The translations under genes were made by a program, and so were the position numbers. A stretch of DNA of 64,000 nucleotides from Acanthamoeba castellanii str. Neff (Eukaryota; Discosea; Longamoebia; Acanthamoebidae), in contig NW_004457260.1 of the NCBI RefSeq assembly GCF_000313135.1, forward strand, positions 235,735-299,734. Direction: 5' to 3'. The notes under the pieces are model-generated. The model ran no database searches, was not told the DNA's origin, and saw only the letters and a program-made list of their open reading frames with translations. Of this stretch, positions 11,011 through 25,366 are shown one piece after another (within the stretch, counting starts at the first letter, position 1; the number at the start of each line of letters is the position of its first letter).

Positions 11011-14000
11011 TTAGGAAGAGGTGGTGGCGGCCTGCTGCTGGGCAGTGGCGGCGGCCTGCTGGAGGATGGCGTTGTAGAACACACGCTGCTCGCCCGGCAG
11101 CGACTCCATCAGCTTGCCGTACACGGCTCCGTCTCGCTGCGACAGCGCTGAAGAAAGTTTCGGAGGGAAAGGGTGAGATATCGATCACGACCGGTAGCAC
11201 TACAAGCACGGAAGCATCTGGATGGAGCGATAGTGGTGGTTGTTTTGTTTGTTGTTTACCTTCCATGCGCTGGGCGAAGAAGACGTAGGGCTCGACGGCA
11301 TCGAGAGGCGAGGTCACGATGCCGCCGTCCACGAGCTCGTCGTCATCGCCCTTGAAGGCGGAGAACGAGTACTCGCCCGCCTGGTCGCGCACAAGCGCGT
11401 GAGATGGTGGGCAAACCGGGGGTGCGGTGCGCAGGTGGTGAGAGACGTACGGCTTCGGAGAGCTGGACGAGAGTGTCGGCGTCGGCGCCAATGTCTTCGT
11501 CCTCCGGCACGAACTGGTCCTCGTCGCTATCGTCATCATCGTCGTCGTCATCATCATCCTCGCCGAGTCCATCGTCATCGTCGTCGTCGTCGTCGTCCTC
11601 TCCCTCCTCACCCTCAGCCTTGGGCACCTTAACCTCTGCAATCATTAAGAGACTCGCAGTCAGCACAGGCACGTGCGCGTGCGCATGTCGCGTCGTGCGT
11701 GTCGTGTGCGGTGCGTACTGTTCTTCTGCATTTCGTGCAGGTGGATGAACTTGAGGAGGAGCATGAAGACGGAGCCCATGGCGGGCTGGATGGAGGCCGG
11801 CAGCGACGCGAAGGGCACCTCGAAGATGCAGCTCAGGCCCACGATGGCGAGCTTCTTGTCCTTGATCCGCGTGAAGTTGTCGCTCTGCGCGAACCACGTC
11901 TGGAACACGGGACCCGTGAGGCCCTTGGTGTCCAGCACCTGGAGCGTCAGCGCCGGGTTGTACCACAGCGCGTTGGACACCTGTACCACGATAACACACA
12001 CACAACAGCACAATCGGTCAGTGGCTGCCTCTGACGGTGTATCGTGTTTTCACCTTGAATGGGCAGCGAGCCGTACCACTTCGAGGCAGAGGACTTTGAG
12101 GGACTTCTTGGTGGTCTCGGCCGAGAGGAGACGCTTAACGGCCAGCTCAATGATGCCCGGGACGTACTCGTCAATGCGGCCCTGCGTCATGACCAACAGA
12201 ACGGTGACATTCGTGGTGAGAAAAGAAAACGGGGGAAAAACACTCTTTGCCAGACTGATGCTGACAGAGCGCACGACACAAGAACGAGAGAGAGAGAGAG
12301 AGTGAGAGTGGTGGGTGACATACGCGGCACTGCTGGAAGACAACTTCGATGAGCTTGGCGCCCTCGCCGGCATCAACGTCCGCAACGCCAGTGTCACCGA
12401 TGAGCTGCGATCGCGAAGTGGGTGAGCACAAAGGAATTTCGACTCTTCGAATGTTTAAAACAAAGGCATGAAATACATAAATAAATAAATAAATAAAAAC
12501 AATATGACGACCGATACCTTCTGGTACATGGAGAGGACCATCTTGAGGTAGTCCGGGTTGGCCAAGAACACATCATTACCGCGCGAGATGTAGTTGTCCA
12601 GCGGGATGATGATCTCTGCACGCACATTGACGTCGCCGCGCGTGTGAGCTCACGAACCCGACGTACAACACGACACACACACACACACACACACACACAC
12701 AACACCCAAACGCACACACGCACACACGCACACAAAACCACAACGGGAAGAACGCGCGCGGCGCACGTACGGTCCATCCAGTCGGTGGCCCAGCCGTCAA
12801 AGGCCTTGTAGAGGAGCGGGAAGAGCTGCCACATGGCGGGCGAGATGCCGCGGCCGTAGAAGGTGAGGTAGGCCATGATCTTGAGGGTCTCCTCCATGAA
12901 CTCCATGGCGTCATCGTCGAGCAGACGGACCAGCAGGGGCACGAGCAGCGGCTCGACCTGCGGGAACAGGTCCGGGGTCTTCGTGATGCTGTGCATAAAG
13001 ATTAGTAAATGTTCCGTATATTTGAATTATAAATGTTTTATTGTAATATATAACTTATATTATATGAATGAGGTGTGAAAGTGCGGTCGAGTTGATGTGG
13101 ATGGGGGGGGGGGCACGGACCTGTCGAGGATGGTCTCGATGGCGCCGAGGCACTCGGTGGCCGCCATGGCGGCCGCGTCGTCCTCTTCATCCGCGCTAGC
13201 CAGGCGGACGAAGTTCTGTATTGCGTTGTGTGCGCCGGCATGAGACACATGGGCGCCGTGTGGTGTGCGTGGTGTGTGTGTGTGTGTGTGTCTGTGTGTG
13301 TGTGTGGTGCGCGCGTGTGTACGAACCTCGACGAGCTTCTGGATGAGGCTGATGGCGTACGGGGCGATGTCCTTAACGAAGCACTGGATGATCATCTCGA
13401 GCGACTTGACGAGATCGTCGTTATCAAGCTCGGTCATCAATGCAAAGTACACTGTGTGTCGTGTCGAGTGCGCACACGGTCAGACTCAAGTCCTGGCACA
13501 CACAGAAGAACGAAAAAGAAGGTGAAGCGGGTGGAGGTGGTGGACGCACTCTCGAGGAGATGGGGCAGGACGGAGTGGAGCGGCTGGTAGGAGAGTTCGT
13601 TCTGGCAGAGGAAGCGGAGGGAGACGGCGGCCTTGAGGCGCACGGGCAGGTCGGAGTCCTTGGTCAGGTTCAGCACCTGCTGCAGGCCGTGCAGGAATGT
13701 CGCCTGGTTCTCGTACTTGATGTCGAAGCACTCCCCGAAGATCCAGCACGCCTAGTTGGTGGTCAATCAGCCTCGGCTTAGTGCACGAAACACGCGCACG
13801 CGCACGCACACGCACACGCACACGACGCCGTACCCTAGCGCGAAGGAAGGGGTAGACTGAGGTAAACTCGGGGATGACGTGGGTGGTGATCATGCCCTCC
13901 AGCGACTTCTTGTACTCGGGCACCTAGGTGGTTCGTTTCGGTTCGATCGAACGTGTCAGCTTGCGCGCGTGATTGGTCGGCGTGAAGTAATAATAATAAT

Positions 14001-16244
14001 AAGAATAACAATAAGACTGAGAAAATACCTTTTCGAAGCGACCGATGAGGTTGCCGATGACGACGAGGGCGCCGTCCTTCTGGCGGGCGAGGTGCTCCGG
14101 GCGCGGGTTCTCGGGGCAGGCCTGGTAGGCGTTGAGCACGCCGATGCAGTGGGTGACCACCAGGTGGAGGTAGTCGGCCGAGCGCAGCTGCATGAGGTCG
14201 AGCAGCACGTTCATGCCCGTCAGGCGCGGGTCCCAGAAATCTTCGAGGAGGTCCGACTCCTTGCGGATCAGCTCGGCCGGGTCGTCTTCCCACAGCTCCG
14301 CGTCGGCGTCGTTGAAGCAGAACAGCGGGAACATGATCTGCCCCACACGCACGCGAGCGTTAAAAACGATGACACACACGACACGCACGCACACACCGTT
14401 GCGTACCTTGGCAAAGAAGACCGGCAGGTGGGGCTTGAGGATCTGGTAAGTGTTGGCATGACGAATACTATGTGTGCGTGTCGTGTCGTGTCGTGAGTTG
14501 TGTGCGTGCCACGGGTTGGTGAGCGACGGCCAAAAACAAACACAAATACGAAAGCAAAAAGAAAAGAAAAAGAAAAAAAAGTGGGTGCTCGACGTACGCG
14601 TGGCCCATGAAGTTGAGGGCGACGGCGACGAGGCGGGCGGGCAGGAACTGACCGTTGGGAATGCCCGACAGGAGCTGCAGGAGGGTCTCCAGCAGCTTGG
14701 GCGCGTAGGCCACCCGGAAGCCCTCGCTGAAGGCCTTCGTGCCGGGGTCGTCGGACTTTCGCTTGGCGCCGTACCTGGCGAGGAAGCGGTTGAAGATGTG
14801 GACGATCCACTTCTTCAGCTTCCACGGCGGGAAGTTCTTTCGCTCCGCGATCTCCTCCGGCTGACCCTGTTGCCACCCCATGGACCCACCAATGATCAAC
14901 GCCCGGCGTTGAATAACACGACCAACGGCACACACTCACACACACACACAGACACAAGAAAGAGTGGTACCTCGGTGGGCACGGGCCTGAGGAGGAGCTC
15001 GGTGAAGATGGTGAACCACCCCTCGACCGCCCTCAGATCACGCAGCATCGGAGGCAACGCGTTCTGCAATGTACAACGTGAGCTCAGTAATTGTGTGTCG
15101 TGTGTGTCGTGTGTGTCGTGTGTGTCGTGTGTGTCGTGTGTGTCGTGTGTGTCGTGTGTGTCGTGTGTGTCGTGTGTGTCGTGTGTGTCGTGTGTGTCGT
15201 GTGTGTCGTGTGTGTCGTGTGTGTCGTGTGTGAAGCCAACCTGTGTGGCCGACCAGAAGATCTTGGTGAGGATGCGCTGGAGGAGGCAGGCCTCGAGGTT
15301 GGTGTGCTTGGCGAGGGCGCCGAAGAGCTGCAGGAGCGCGGGGAAGGTGGCCTGCACGATCTGGTTGAGCGGCTCGCGGAGCCCGCCCTCGGAGGGCTTG
15401 TGCTCGTACTTCTTGATGATGATGCGCATCGTGTAGAGCGCGCCGTGCAGGCGCGTGATGTCCTGCGTGTTGATGAACGACATCACCTTGGGCACCAGAT
15501 CGCTCCAGTTGTCGGGGTACTCCTTCTCGAGGACGTGCCTCAGCGAGACCGCGACCTGCGACCTGTCATCCACCATTTGAAATGCGTTCGTCGCTACACA
15601 CGACACACGCAACACACGCGACACGCGCACAACGCACGACACACGCGAAAGGCATGTTCACGGACCTGACGACGGGGGGTACGTGGACGATGAGTTCGAC
15701 GATGTTCTGCTTGACGATGGTCTTTTCCTCATCCGTGAGGGCCCTCTTCTTCGCCTTCGCCTTGGCAGTCTGCATGGCAGAGTTAACAATAATTATTCAA
15801 TTAAAAATAAATAAATAAATAAACAACTAAATAAATCAAATAAATAGTAAATCAAATAAATTACTCAAATAAATGGTAAATCAAATCAGAGGTAGCTTAC
15901 CCAGCGGCTGTTGATGAGCGTTTTGAACTGGATGGAGGCGGCCTGGCGAATCGGCAAGGGGACCTCGGTAGCGGTCATGATCTTCAGGAGACCCACGACA
16001 TAGCCGGCCACGTCGAGGTACTGAGGAGCACAAATGAAAGTGAGCCTTATTGCGTTCCCTTCGCTAATCTCCCAAAAAATCGCGATTCGTGTAGAGGAAT
16101 ACAATCGCGGAGATTAAATGAATGGACGCCAGGGCGAAGGTGAAATGGACGTACGGCCTCGAGCTGCTGCTCGGCAGCCTTACGGACATCGCTCGATCCA
16201 TCGAACGTGTTTTGCAGAGTGGTGGCGATCTGCTGGAGTTCCAT
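11011..16244 (-). CDS. Importin-7/8-type karyopherin beta
   Basis: Large gene of about 16 or more short exons. The start is ATG 16244 (MELQQIATTLQNTFDGSSDV), the importin-beta N-terminal repeat, followed by LPIRQAASIQFKTLINSRW. Central blocks include SLRHVLEKEYPDNWSDLV, YTMRIIIKKYEHK, RKNFPPWKLKKWIVHIFNRF, MGHAYVEH, LDLMQLRSADYLHLV, KDGALVVIGNLIGRF and WIFGECFDI. All follow the IPO7/IPO8 (yeast Nmd5/Sxm1) pattern of HEAT repeats. Near the C-terminus there is a long Asp/Glu tract (about 11523-11615), as in IPO7, and the protein ends in a Gln/Ala-rich tail with stop at 11011-11013. Role by family: RanGTP-dependent nuclear import of ribosomal proteins, histones and other cargo. Introns are full of CACAC or GTGTC repeats. 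Confidence 0.85.
15089..15232. repeat. Nine-base GTGTGTCGT tandem repeat in importin intron
   Basis: About fifteen uninterrupted copies of GTGTGTCGT on the plus strand, inside an intron of the importin gene. Reads as THDTHD or VVCVVC in translation; there is no coding evidence for it. Confidence 0.95.
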
Positions 16245-16722
16245 AATTATGTTCGCTTTTGATGCGAAACTGCTTCCTCCGCGAACGTAGAGATGATGAA
16301 TGCGTTAATGTGAACGGGTCTTTCGCTCTCCTCCGGAGAACCGAGACAGGGCGATTGCAAGATCAACAAATGGAATTCGAGTCTTGGCCAAATCGTTCTT
16401 TATTATTTCTTCGCCGTCGGTGCCCGGTTTTAAGCTGGAAAATGGTGTCCTCTGCGAGACCCCCGGATTGGTTCCCATTTTAGTGGCAATAAAGACCACG
16501 ATCAGGCGCCGTTAGGTGTCGTGACAGGCCAGACCAGTTTGCAGCTGGCCGCCCAACCAACTCCTCTTTCTCCTCACTCCGACCACACCTCCCCCCTCAA
16601 GGGAACACCGCATCGCGACGGCACTGTCCATCTTTTTCAGACTCTCGGCGGTCCATCAACAAACCCTTACAGGAGGGCTGCGTGAACTCATTCGTTCGTT
16701 CGTCGAGAAAGAACCCTAAAAG
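16245..16722. promoter_or_regulatory. Divergent intergenic region, importin / methyltransferase
   Basis: 478 bases between two outward-facing start codons (16244 minus and 16723 plus), so it must hold both promoters. No TATA box is evident. A CCTCCCCCCTC tract and a TTCGTTCGTTCG repeat lie in it. Confidence 0.45.
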
Positions 16723-18145
16723 ATGATGAACTCGCGCTCTCGGTTTCCAGTGCCGCCCATCTTCATCCTGTTGGGCTTCGCCCTGTTCTCGTTCTGTCTC
16801 TACCTCTTCCTCGCCTCTTCCTCCAGTCCCCCTCCTCCTCCTCCTCCCCCTCACCGTACGCTTCCCCCCCCCATACACTTCCTTGGATGAGAAAGTTTGT
16901 TTCCCGGGGCCTTCCTGGCCGGCTGACGTCCGCTGATCGCGCCAGACCCCGCCGGCGACCACCACGGCCCGCGGCAACGTGGAGAAGCCCAAGAAGGTCG
17001 CCGTGGTACCCCCCGTTGACACCCACGACAACCACGACCACGACAGCCACAAGAAACCCGCGACGAAGCCCAAGAACAGTGTGGACGACAAGGGGAAGGT
17101 GGTAACGGACGCCAACTGGTACACGTGGAAGTACCCGGCGCGGGCGCCCGACGCCGACGTGGACTCGGTCTACAAACAGTGCGGCTCGCTCATTCCGCCC
17201 AAGGCCAACTGGTGGGGCGATGAGGGAGACGAGGGGGAGGAGCGGCGGCAGAGGGCGGGCGGGCGCCGGCTGCCGCTGGTGCCCATCGCCCATCGCGAGG
17301 ACCTGGGCTGCCTGGCCGAGCTCTACGGACTCAAGACCGGCGCCGAGCTCGGTATTTAGTTATTAATTTCATTTGCGCCTCCCCCCTTGAATAACGCAAC
17401 TAGGCACACCTAACCACGACTGTGTGGCGTGGTGGTCGTGCGTCGTGTCGTGCGCAGGCGTGCAGGCAGGTCTGTTCGAAGGACATCCTGGCGCGCTGGA
17501 AAAGCTGCGAGAAGTACATTCTCGTCGATTTGTGGCACCAGCAGGAGCGCTACGACGACACCGCCAACGTATGCGCTCTACACAACACACGTCGTGTCGC
17601 GTCGCGTGGCACGGAGTGTGTCGTTCTAACGGGTGGTAGTCGGGGTGAAGGTGGACAACAATAAGCAGGAGTCGCTCTTCCAAGCGACTAAGAAGCGTTT
17701 GGCGCAGCACGCCAACATCACTGAGTTCATGCGCATGTACACGACCGAGGCGGCCAAGCTGGTGCCCGACGATTCGCTCGACTTCATCTACATCGACGCG
17801 CGGCACGACTACTGCGGGGTGCGCGAGGACCTGCGCGAGTGGTGGCCCAAGCTGCGCATGGGCGGCATCCTCGCCGGCCACGACTACCTTTCGGCCGCCG
17901 AAGCCGCCAAGGGCGGCCAATCGTGGCGTCAGTGCATGGACGGTATGTGTTTGCATTCTTGGGCTGAAGCTGGAATGTTGTTGTTGATCGCCTTTGTTTG
18001 CTTCATGTGTCACATATATGCAGGGTCGGAGGGGAGCGGGGCGGTGAAGGGAGCGGTGAACGAGTTCGTGTTTGCCAACAACCTGCAGCTGTTGTCGACC
18101 TATGACGGCCTGTGGTACTCGTGGTACCTCCAGAAGCTGCAGTAA
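16723..18145 (+). CDS. Signal-anchored SAM-dependent methyltransferase-like protein (frame breaks)
   Basis: The ATG at 16723 opens a short basic N-terminus and a single hydrophobic segment (FILLGFALFSFCLYLFLASS) followed by a Pro run, a type II signal anchor. Later exons are 16946-17353, 17455-17572, 17651-17942 and 18024-18145. Motifs: GAELGVQAGLF, then KDILARWKSCEKYILVDLW, RYDDTANVDNNKQES, LDFIYIDARHDYCGVREDL, LRMGGILAGHDYL. These are the class I methyltransferase pattern of the Methyltransf_24 type. Two problems: the first exon ends in a phase that does not fit exon 2, and between GLF and KDIL (near 17477) the frame shifts by one or two bases. Either the assembly has small indels or the gene is damaged. 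Substrate unknown; a Golgi or ER lumenal location is inferred from the anchor. Confidence 0.6.
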
Positions 18146-18426
18146 GCAGTGTTGCATTCCTTTGGTGTATGTACACAATGAAGAGTAAGAGGGCTGGTCG
18201 TAGCGCGGAGGTGTAGTCGCTGAGTAACTACCCTGGTCGCCGGCAGTCGCCCAGTACCTTGGGTATGTGAGATATTTCTGGAATTTGGGGCTTGAGGGCG
18301 TGGGCCGGAACAGACGGGCCAAGGAGACAGCCAGCAAAGACGTGGGTGGCCTTTGCGGATCGCTGTGGTGGCGAAAAAACGCAACATCTTTGAGCAAATC
18401 AGAACCAGAACAAGAGATCACACAGA

Positions 18427-19770
<1,344 letters not shown>

Positions 19771-19997
19771 ATTTGATTGATTCTTCTTCCTCTTCACCTC
19801 CATCTTCTTCTTGTTCAACCCAAACAACAGTACCTCCACACCACTCTTTTCTCTTTTATTTTCATTTTCATTTTCTTCAACGCCAGAAAAGAAATTTATT
19901 TGAATGAAATCCACAGCCGTGGCCATCAACCAACCAGGAATAACCGCAATTTAGAACACGCAACAGCGGTAGTGGCGAGCCGGCAGGGCCAGAGAAG

Positions 19998-22900
19998 ATG
20001 AGGCACTGCGGGCCACTCTTCCTTCTTGGGCTGGTGGTGGTTGCCACTCTTCTCGGGTTGACCCAAGCTTCGACTAATGTGACTCTCGAATTCGGCAAAT
20101 CGGTCGACCCTGCCGTCCAGACCCGCGTATCAGCCCTCCTCCGCCCCTTCCTCGCCTCCTCTGGTACTCTCCCTCGTCTAAACCCTCAATGGTGATAACT
20201 GCTTTATTTTAGTATTATTAATATAAAAATGCTTATTTATTATTATTATTGAAATAAACAATGATGGGGGCCAGGTGGGCGGGTGGTGGGCGGACCTGTG
20301 CGCGGGCTGGCGCTGTCGCTCGGGGACACGGCCACGACGCGCGCCCTGATCCCGGCGGCCGAGCTGGCGGCTCTCGGGTCGGAGGGCTTCGTCGTGCGGG
20401 CTCGCCTCAACAACGCCACCGGCGTACTCGTGGTCGCTGCCGACGGCAACCCCATGCTCTACCCCACCATCAACCCCAGCGCCGTACCTCCACCATTCAC
20501 CCATCACCGCACACGGCACACGCACCGCCGCACATACCGCACACGCATCACCGCACACGCACATGAACTGACGCGTGTGTGCGCACGCGCAGAACATCGG
20601 CGCACACTTTGCGGCGTACGAGGTGCTGCAGAGGCTCGGGTTCGGGTTCCTCCACCCGCTGCAGCCGCTCGTGCCCGACCAGCTCGACCTCTCCTTCGCC
20701 AACGCCGACGGCGGCCGCTTCGACCTCTCCACGGCGCCGCACTTTGCCATCCGCGGCGTGCACCACCACACCGAGCACCCGCTCGAGCTCATGGAATTCC
20801 TCAACGGCTTCGACATCACCTACCCCGTCACGCTGACGCCGCCGCGGCCGCCGATGTCGATGTCGCGTCATGCTGACGTCACGCCGACGATGAAGGGCGA
20901 GACGTGGGAGTCGATGGTGGGCGACTGGGAGCGGGCGCTGGAGTGGACCGTGGCCAACCGGCAGAACCGGTGGGAGTGGGTGCTGCTGTGGGCCAAGGAC
21001 TGGAACGACTTTGCGTGGAGCGAGCTCCGCCGCACGCGCCTCGCCCGCATTGCCGACATCGCCCACGCCTGGGGCGTCGTCGTCGGCGCCGGTACCGCGC
21101 ACAACCACACTCATCGCACACGCCGCACGCGCTCACATACCACGACACACACACACCTAGATTGTGGAATTGCGATTACGCAGCAGCACGGGTGGCCGCT
21201 GATCGAGAACGTGACGAACGAGGCGGACGAGCAGCGCCAGATCGAGCGGCACCTGGACTGGCTGCTGCGGCCGGCGAGCGACGGCGGCTGCGGCTACGAT
21301 TTCCTGTCGACCGAGAGCGGCTTCTCCGAGTTCAACCACCCGGACTGCACTCAGATGCTGCGGTGGATGAACATGACCACTGCTTACACCACCAAGCTCG
21401 GCAAGGTTTGCCTTCAACCCCACACGCTCACCGCACACGCTCACCGCACACGCTCATCGCACACGGAACGACACACACAACACGGCACGACACGCGTGCA
21501 GGAGGCGTTCATCAAGTGTCATTGCTCGACGGGCCAGGTGTGCGCCGACTACAAGGACCCGCTGACGGGGCAGCCCATCAACTTCAATCTGCTGCCCCAC
21601 TTTGCCTCACCCGACCTCGGCATCTACCCGCACACTGTCCAGTACTACAACTGGTACGCCCCGTGTCCTGCCAATCGCGCGTCGAGGTACGGCGCGCGTT
21701 TGATTAATGGTTGGTGGGTTGGGTTGGGCTGAAACAGGACGGAGCCGGCGCCGACGTACGGCAATCAAAATTTTTCGTACATGCTCGACTTCCTCAAGTT
21801 CGAGGCCGACCGACGTAAGACCATCTACCACGGCGAGACCGCCTATTGGGTGGTATGTATTAAAATGTACAGCCCTCATTGGACGCGCCAACTGATCACA
21901 CACACACACATCACACAGAACTACGACATTGACGTGCCGCTGTTCCTGCCGATCTACGCCCACGGCCGCCTGTCCGACCTGCGGGCCATCGCCGCCACCA
22001 AGACCCTCGGCCAGATAAACTTCAACAGCGGCTGGGAGTGGTACGCTAAACGAGAGAAGATAGACCGTTTTTTAGCTCCGATGTACAAATGGTTGCACTT
22101 ATTTTAACTCCGAACGTGGTCGCACAGGGGCTATTGGCTGAGCGACGTGGTGACGGCGCGGGCGTCGTGGGACCCGCGCACGGGCGAGCCGTCGGAGGCG
22201 CGGGCCATGGCCGCCATCCTGCGCGAGCACGTCTTTGGCGCCACCTTCGGCCCGGCGCGCGAGCAGCTCGTGCAGCTGGTGCTCGACACCATCGACCTCC
22301 AGCGCGACCTCCTCCTCTACGGCAAGATCGACGGCAAGCTGCCCTCCACCGTACCTCCCCCCATCGTATCGTGTCGTGTGTCACGTGCTGACGTGGCACG
22401 ACGGCCCGACAAAAGGTGGTGAAGCGTAATGGCCAGGCCTATCTGGAGGGCTGGGACACGTGGTCCGAGCTGGGCGCCCTCGTCAGCCCGTCCGCCTCCA
22501 CCCAGCCCAACAAGCTCGGCATCGTCGAAGTCCGGTACATATAAGCGTCGTGTGCGTGTGTGTGTGCGTGTGCGTGTGCGGTGGTGGGTGGTGGGTGGTG
22601 GCTGATGGCGATGACGGGCGCGATGATCAGGGACTGGCTTGGCACGAGCCCCCAGTACTGGACCGAGGTGGAGCCGCTGCTCGACGCGATGGAGGCCAAC
22701 TTCTCGGCGCTCGCCACGCGCTTCGCCGCCCTGCTCCCGCTCGTGCCCAAGGCCGCCCTGCCCTTCTATCGCGAGCTTGTCGACAGCGCCAACATCACCG
22801 CCCTCCGCGCCAAGCTGGTACCCCTTTGTGCCCCAATTTGTCGCCTTTGTCAGTGTGGTCGGCTGGGACTGACGATTGTGTGTGTGGTGTGTGTGTGGTG

Positions 22901-23664
22901 TGTGTGTGGTGTGTGGTGTGTGTGTGGTGTGTGTGTGTGTGTTGTCGTGTCGTGTGTAAACAGGTGCATCGGCTGTACAACTTTGCGGCGAGCTACTGGA
23001 AGGAGTCCAAGCCGTACCGCGAGCTCCAGATGGCCGAGGCCAAGGCCGCCCTCGCCAGCGCCGCCGAAGTCGTCGCCGCCCGCGAAGCCCACTACCGGTA
23101 TGCACAGTTTATTATTTTTCTTTCTATTTTCTTTCTTTTTACATTAAAGATTGATGTAAATTGGTTGGCAGGGTGCCGCTGGAGCGGATCGCCGGGTGGC
23201 GCCAGAACCCGACGGTCTACACCTACGGCTACCTGTGGACCGTCCACTCGCTGTTCTACTGGTGGCGCGACCTGGGCAAGAGCCTCGGTACGCCTTGACA
23301 GCTGTACTCCCCCTCCCCCGCTGGGCTCTCTGTGGCTAACCCCTCGGCGTTGCCCTCATGTCATGGGCCGCACACTTGCGAAGACGACATGTCGTGGGAG
23401 GCCTACTTCTCGCCGTGCTACCTCAACGTGATCGACCCCATCAACACGGCGTTCGGGGAGGGCATCACACTCAACGTCACCCACGAACTCTACCAGGTAC
23501 GTGGTGCACACATACGCACACAACACGCGCGCGCTCATTACTGCTCCACTATCTTTGTGTCAAACTGAGAGCAGGTCTTCGAGCGCTTCAAGTGGCTGCA
23601 CTTCATCGGCGACTGCCTGTCGGCGCCAGCCAAGGAGCCCAACTACCCCGCCGACCTCTTCTAA
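19998..23664 (+). CDS. Large secreted glycosidase-like protein, specificity unknown
   Basis: About fourteen exons. ATG 19998 begins a signal peptide (PLFLLGLVVVATLLGLTQA). The next 200 residues have the shape of the GH20b/GH67-type N-terminal domain: GGPVRGLALSLGD, EGFVVRA, GVLVVAADGNPMLYPTI, then GAHFAAYEVLQRLGFGFLHP. Further on: HFAIRGVHHHTEHPLELMEF, NRQNRWEWVLLWA, CGYDFLSTESGFSEFNHPDC, FLKFEADRRKTIYHGETAYW, DIDVPLFLPIYAHGRLSDLR, INFNSGWEWGYWLSDVV. Abundant Trp and acidic residues and several NxS/T sites fit a secreted sugar-active enzyme. I do not recognise a named family for the main domain, and the catalytic residues cannot be assigned. Stop at 23662-23664. Confidence 0.65.
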
Positions 23665-23765
23665 ATTTTTACTTTTACATAAATACATTTTATAATTTTC
23701 TAAAACTGATAAAATAATGGGCCAGCCTTTTTTTAAGCTTTTTAAGCACGAGCTGTTTTATTTAT

Positions 23766-25167
23766 TTACTGGGCGGTGTAGTGGCGTAGGTGGAGGAGCG
23801 AAGAGTCCTTGGGGTGCTTCTGGGCGATGCCCGCCCGCAGCAGCAGCTCAACGTAGTGCGGCCACAGCCTTCGCCCGTCCGTCGACATCTCCACCCACCC
23901 GTCCGCATCCTTCTTTGTCGTCTTCGCCTTCGTAGTCTTCTCTCTTTTCTGGGCGGCGTCGAGCAGCTCGGCGAGGGTCTCCCGCAGCGACGCGTACGGC
24001 GGCGGCGGACCCTCCTCCACAGCTCTCGGTCTCTGCACCGCACACGACACGATACAACACAACACGACACGACATGAGCGCACGACACACGCATCACCGT
24101 ACGCAAGGGCGGACGGGTGTACCTTGGTGATGGGTTCTTGGCTGGCGCCGGCGGAGGGCGGCGGGTAGATCCGGTCGGCGAACGCGAGGAGGCCCTCCCG
24201 CAGAGCCGCGTTGCACTCGCGCAGCTGCTTCACCCGACCTATCATCTCCTCTCGTTCCCTGCGATGTGACAACACGACACCAAACGCGCCCGTGTCATTC
24301 ATCAATTGGTTGCGTGTGCGCGTGCGGTGTGTGCGCGTGTGCGTGCGTGTGCGTGTGCGTGTGCGTGTGCGTACTCTTGTGAGGTGGCCTCGTGCGGGTG
24401 CTGCTGGAGCTGTCGCGTGAGGGCCTCCCCGATGGTCTGCGCCTCCGCCCTCAGCTCCCGTTCCCTGTGCGCCCACACATCAGAAAGAATGTTAATGTGG
24501 CTGTCTCGCTCGCTGTGTTTTTAAGGTGACGGTCGCGGTGGCAGCGCGCAGGGTACCTGGCCAGTGCGTGGGTGGCGTGGTGGAGCTGCCGGCGGAGGAG
24601 TGCCAAGGCCTGGTCAAGCTCGGCCGTCGCCACGTCGGGCCGCACCACGAACAGTTCGTCGTCGCGCGCGGCCGCATCAGCCCGATCGGCCTCCAGCTCC
24701 CGCTCCTCCTCGAGATCGAGCGCGCGCAGGGCCGCTTCCAGGTTGGCGATCTTGGCCTTCACCACCTCTGCCGCACCCCATTGATCAGTCTCGCGACACG
24801 CGACACGCGACACGCGACACACACGACACACACGACACACACGACACACACCTGTTCGCTGGTGGCGGGAGGAGGTGGCGCCTTGGCCGGCGTCGGTGCC
24901 AAGTCGCAGGGGTCGCAGCACCGTTTGGCGTTTGGCCAGCTCGCGCCTCGCCCGCTCGATCCGCCGCTGGTCCTCCTCCACCTCCTCGGCTCGACCACCA
25001 CCGGCGGATGTGGAGATGGAGGTGGAGGGTCGATGGTGCTGGAGGAGGAGCACGTTGTGGAGCCACCCCTCGGCGCCGCCGCTCTCGGCCAGCTCCCATG
25101 CGCGGTCCCGCACCCGCCTCTGCCACTCTGGGTCCTTTAGTGCGGCATGGCAATCATGTAAAATCAT
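23766..25167 (-). CDS. CENP-K-like kinetochore (CCAN) protein
   Basis: About six exons on the minus strand; start taken at ATG 25167. The first 100 residues contain PEWQRRVRDRAWELAESGG. Long charged helices follow (RRIERARRELAKRQ, ANLEAALRALDLEEERELEA, LALLRRQLHHATHALAR, EEMIGRVKQLRECNAALREG), then FADRIYPPPS and a C-terminal WPHYVELLLRAGIAQKHPKD. A coiled coil followed by HFPPP-like and W/LWPxYVELLLRxGIAxxHP motifs is what I know from CENP-K, a subunit of the inner kinetochore CENP-H/I/K/M complex. The similarity is short, so the call is moderate. It converges tail-to-tail on the secreted glycosidase-like gene with about 100 bases between. Confidence 0.55.
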
Positions 25168-25366
25168 CAGTCAAATCCGTATATGGATCAGTAGTGGCCA
25201 GAGTAGGCCAATTACCAGGGTGGTGGGCGCCGGCCTGCTCGCTCGGCCAGTACTTGTTGCCTCCATCTCAACAAATATTAGTCTGATTATTTATTTGTGT
25301 GTTGGTTTTTGTTTGTTCCGCCCGGTTTCGATGGTTGCCCCAATAATTGATAAGATGAGGACACAA

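Noticed and set aside
15089..15232. CRISPR-like or telomere-like array
   Set aside because: Nine-base head-to-tail copies without spacers, lying inside an intron; no cas genes and no telomere motif. It is a microsatellite-type tandem repeat.
20548..21114. Minus-strand frames opposite the secreted glycosidase-like gene
   Set aside because: Arg/Pro-rich shadows with no motifs; the plus strand carries conserved blocks.
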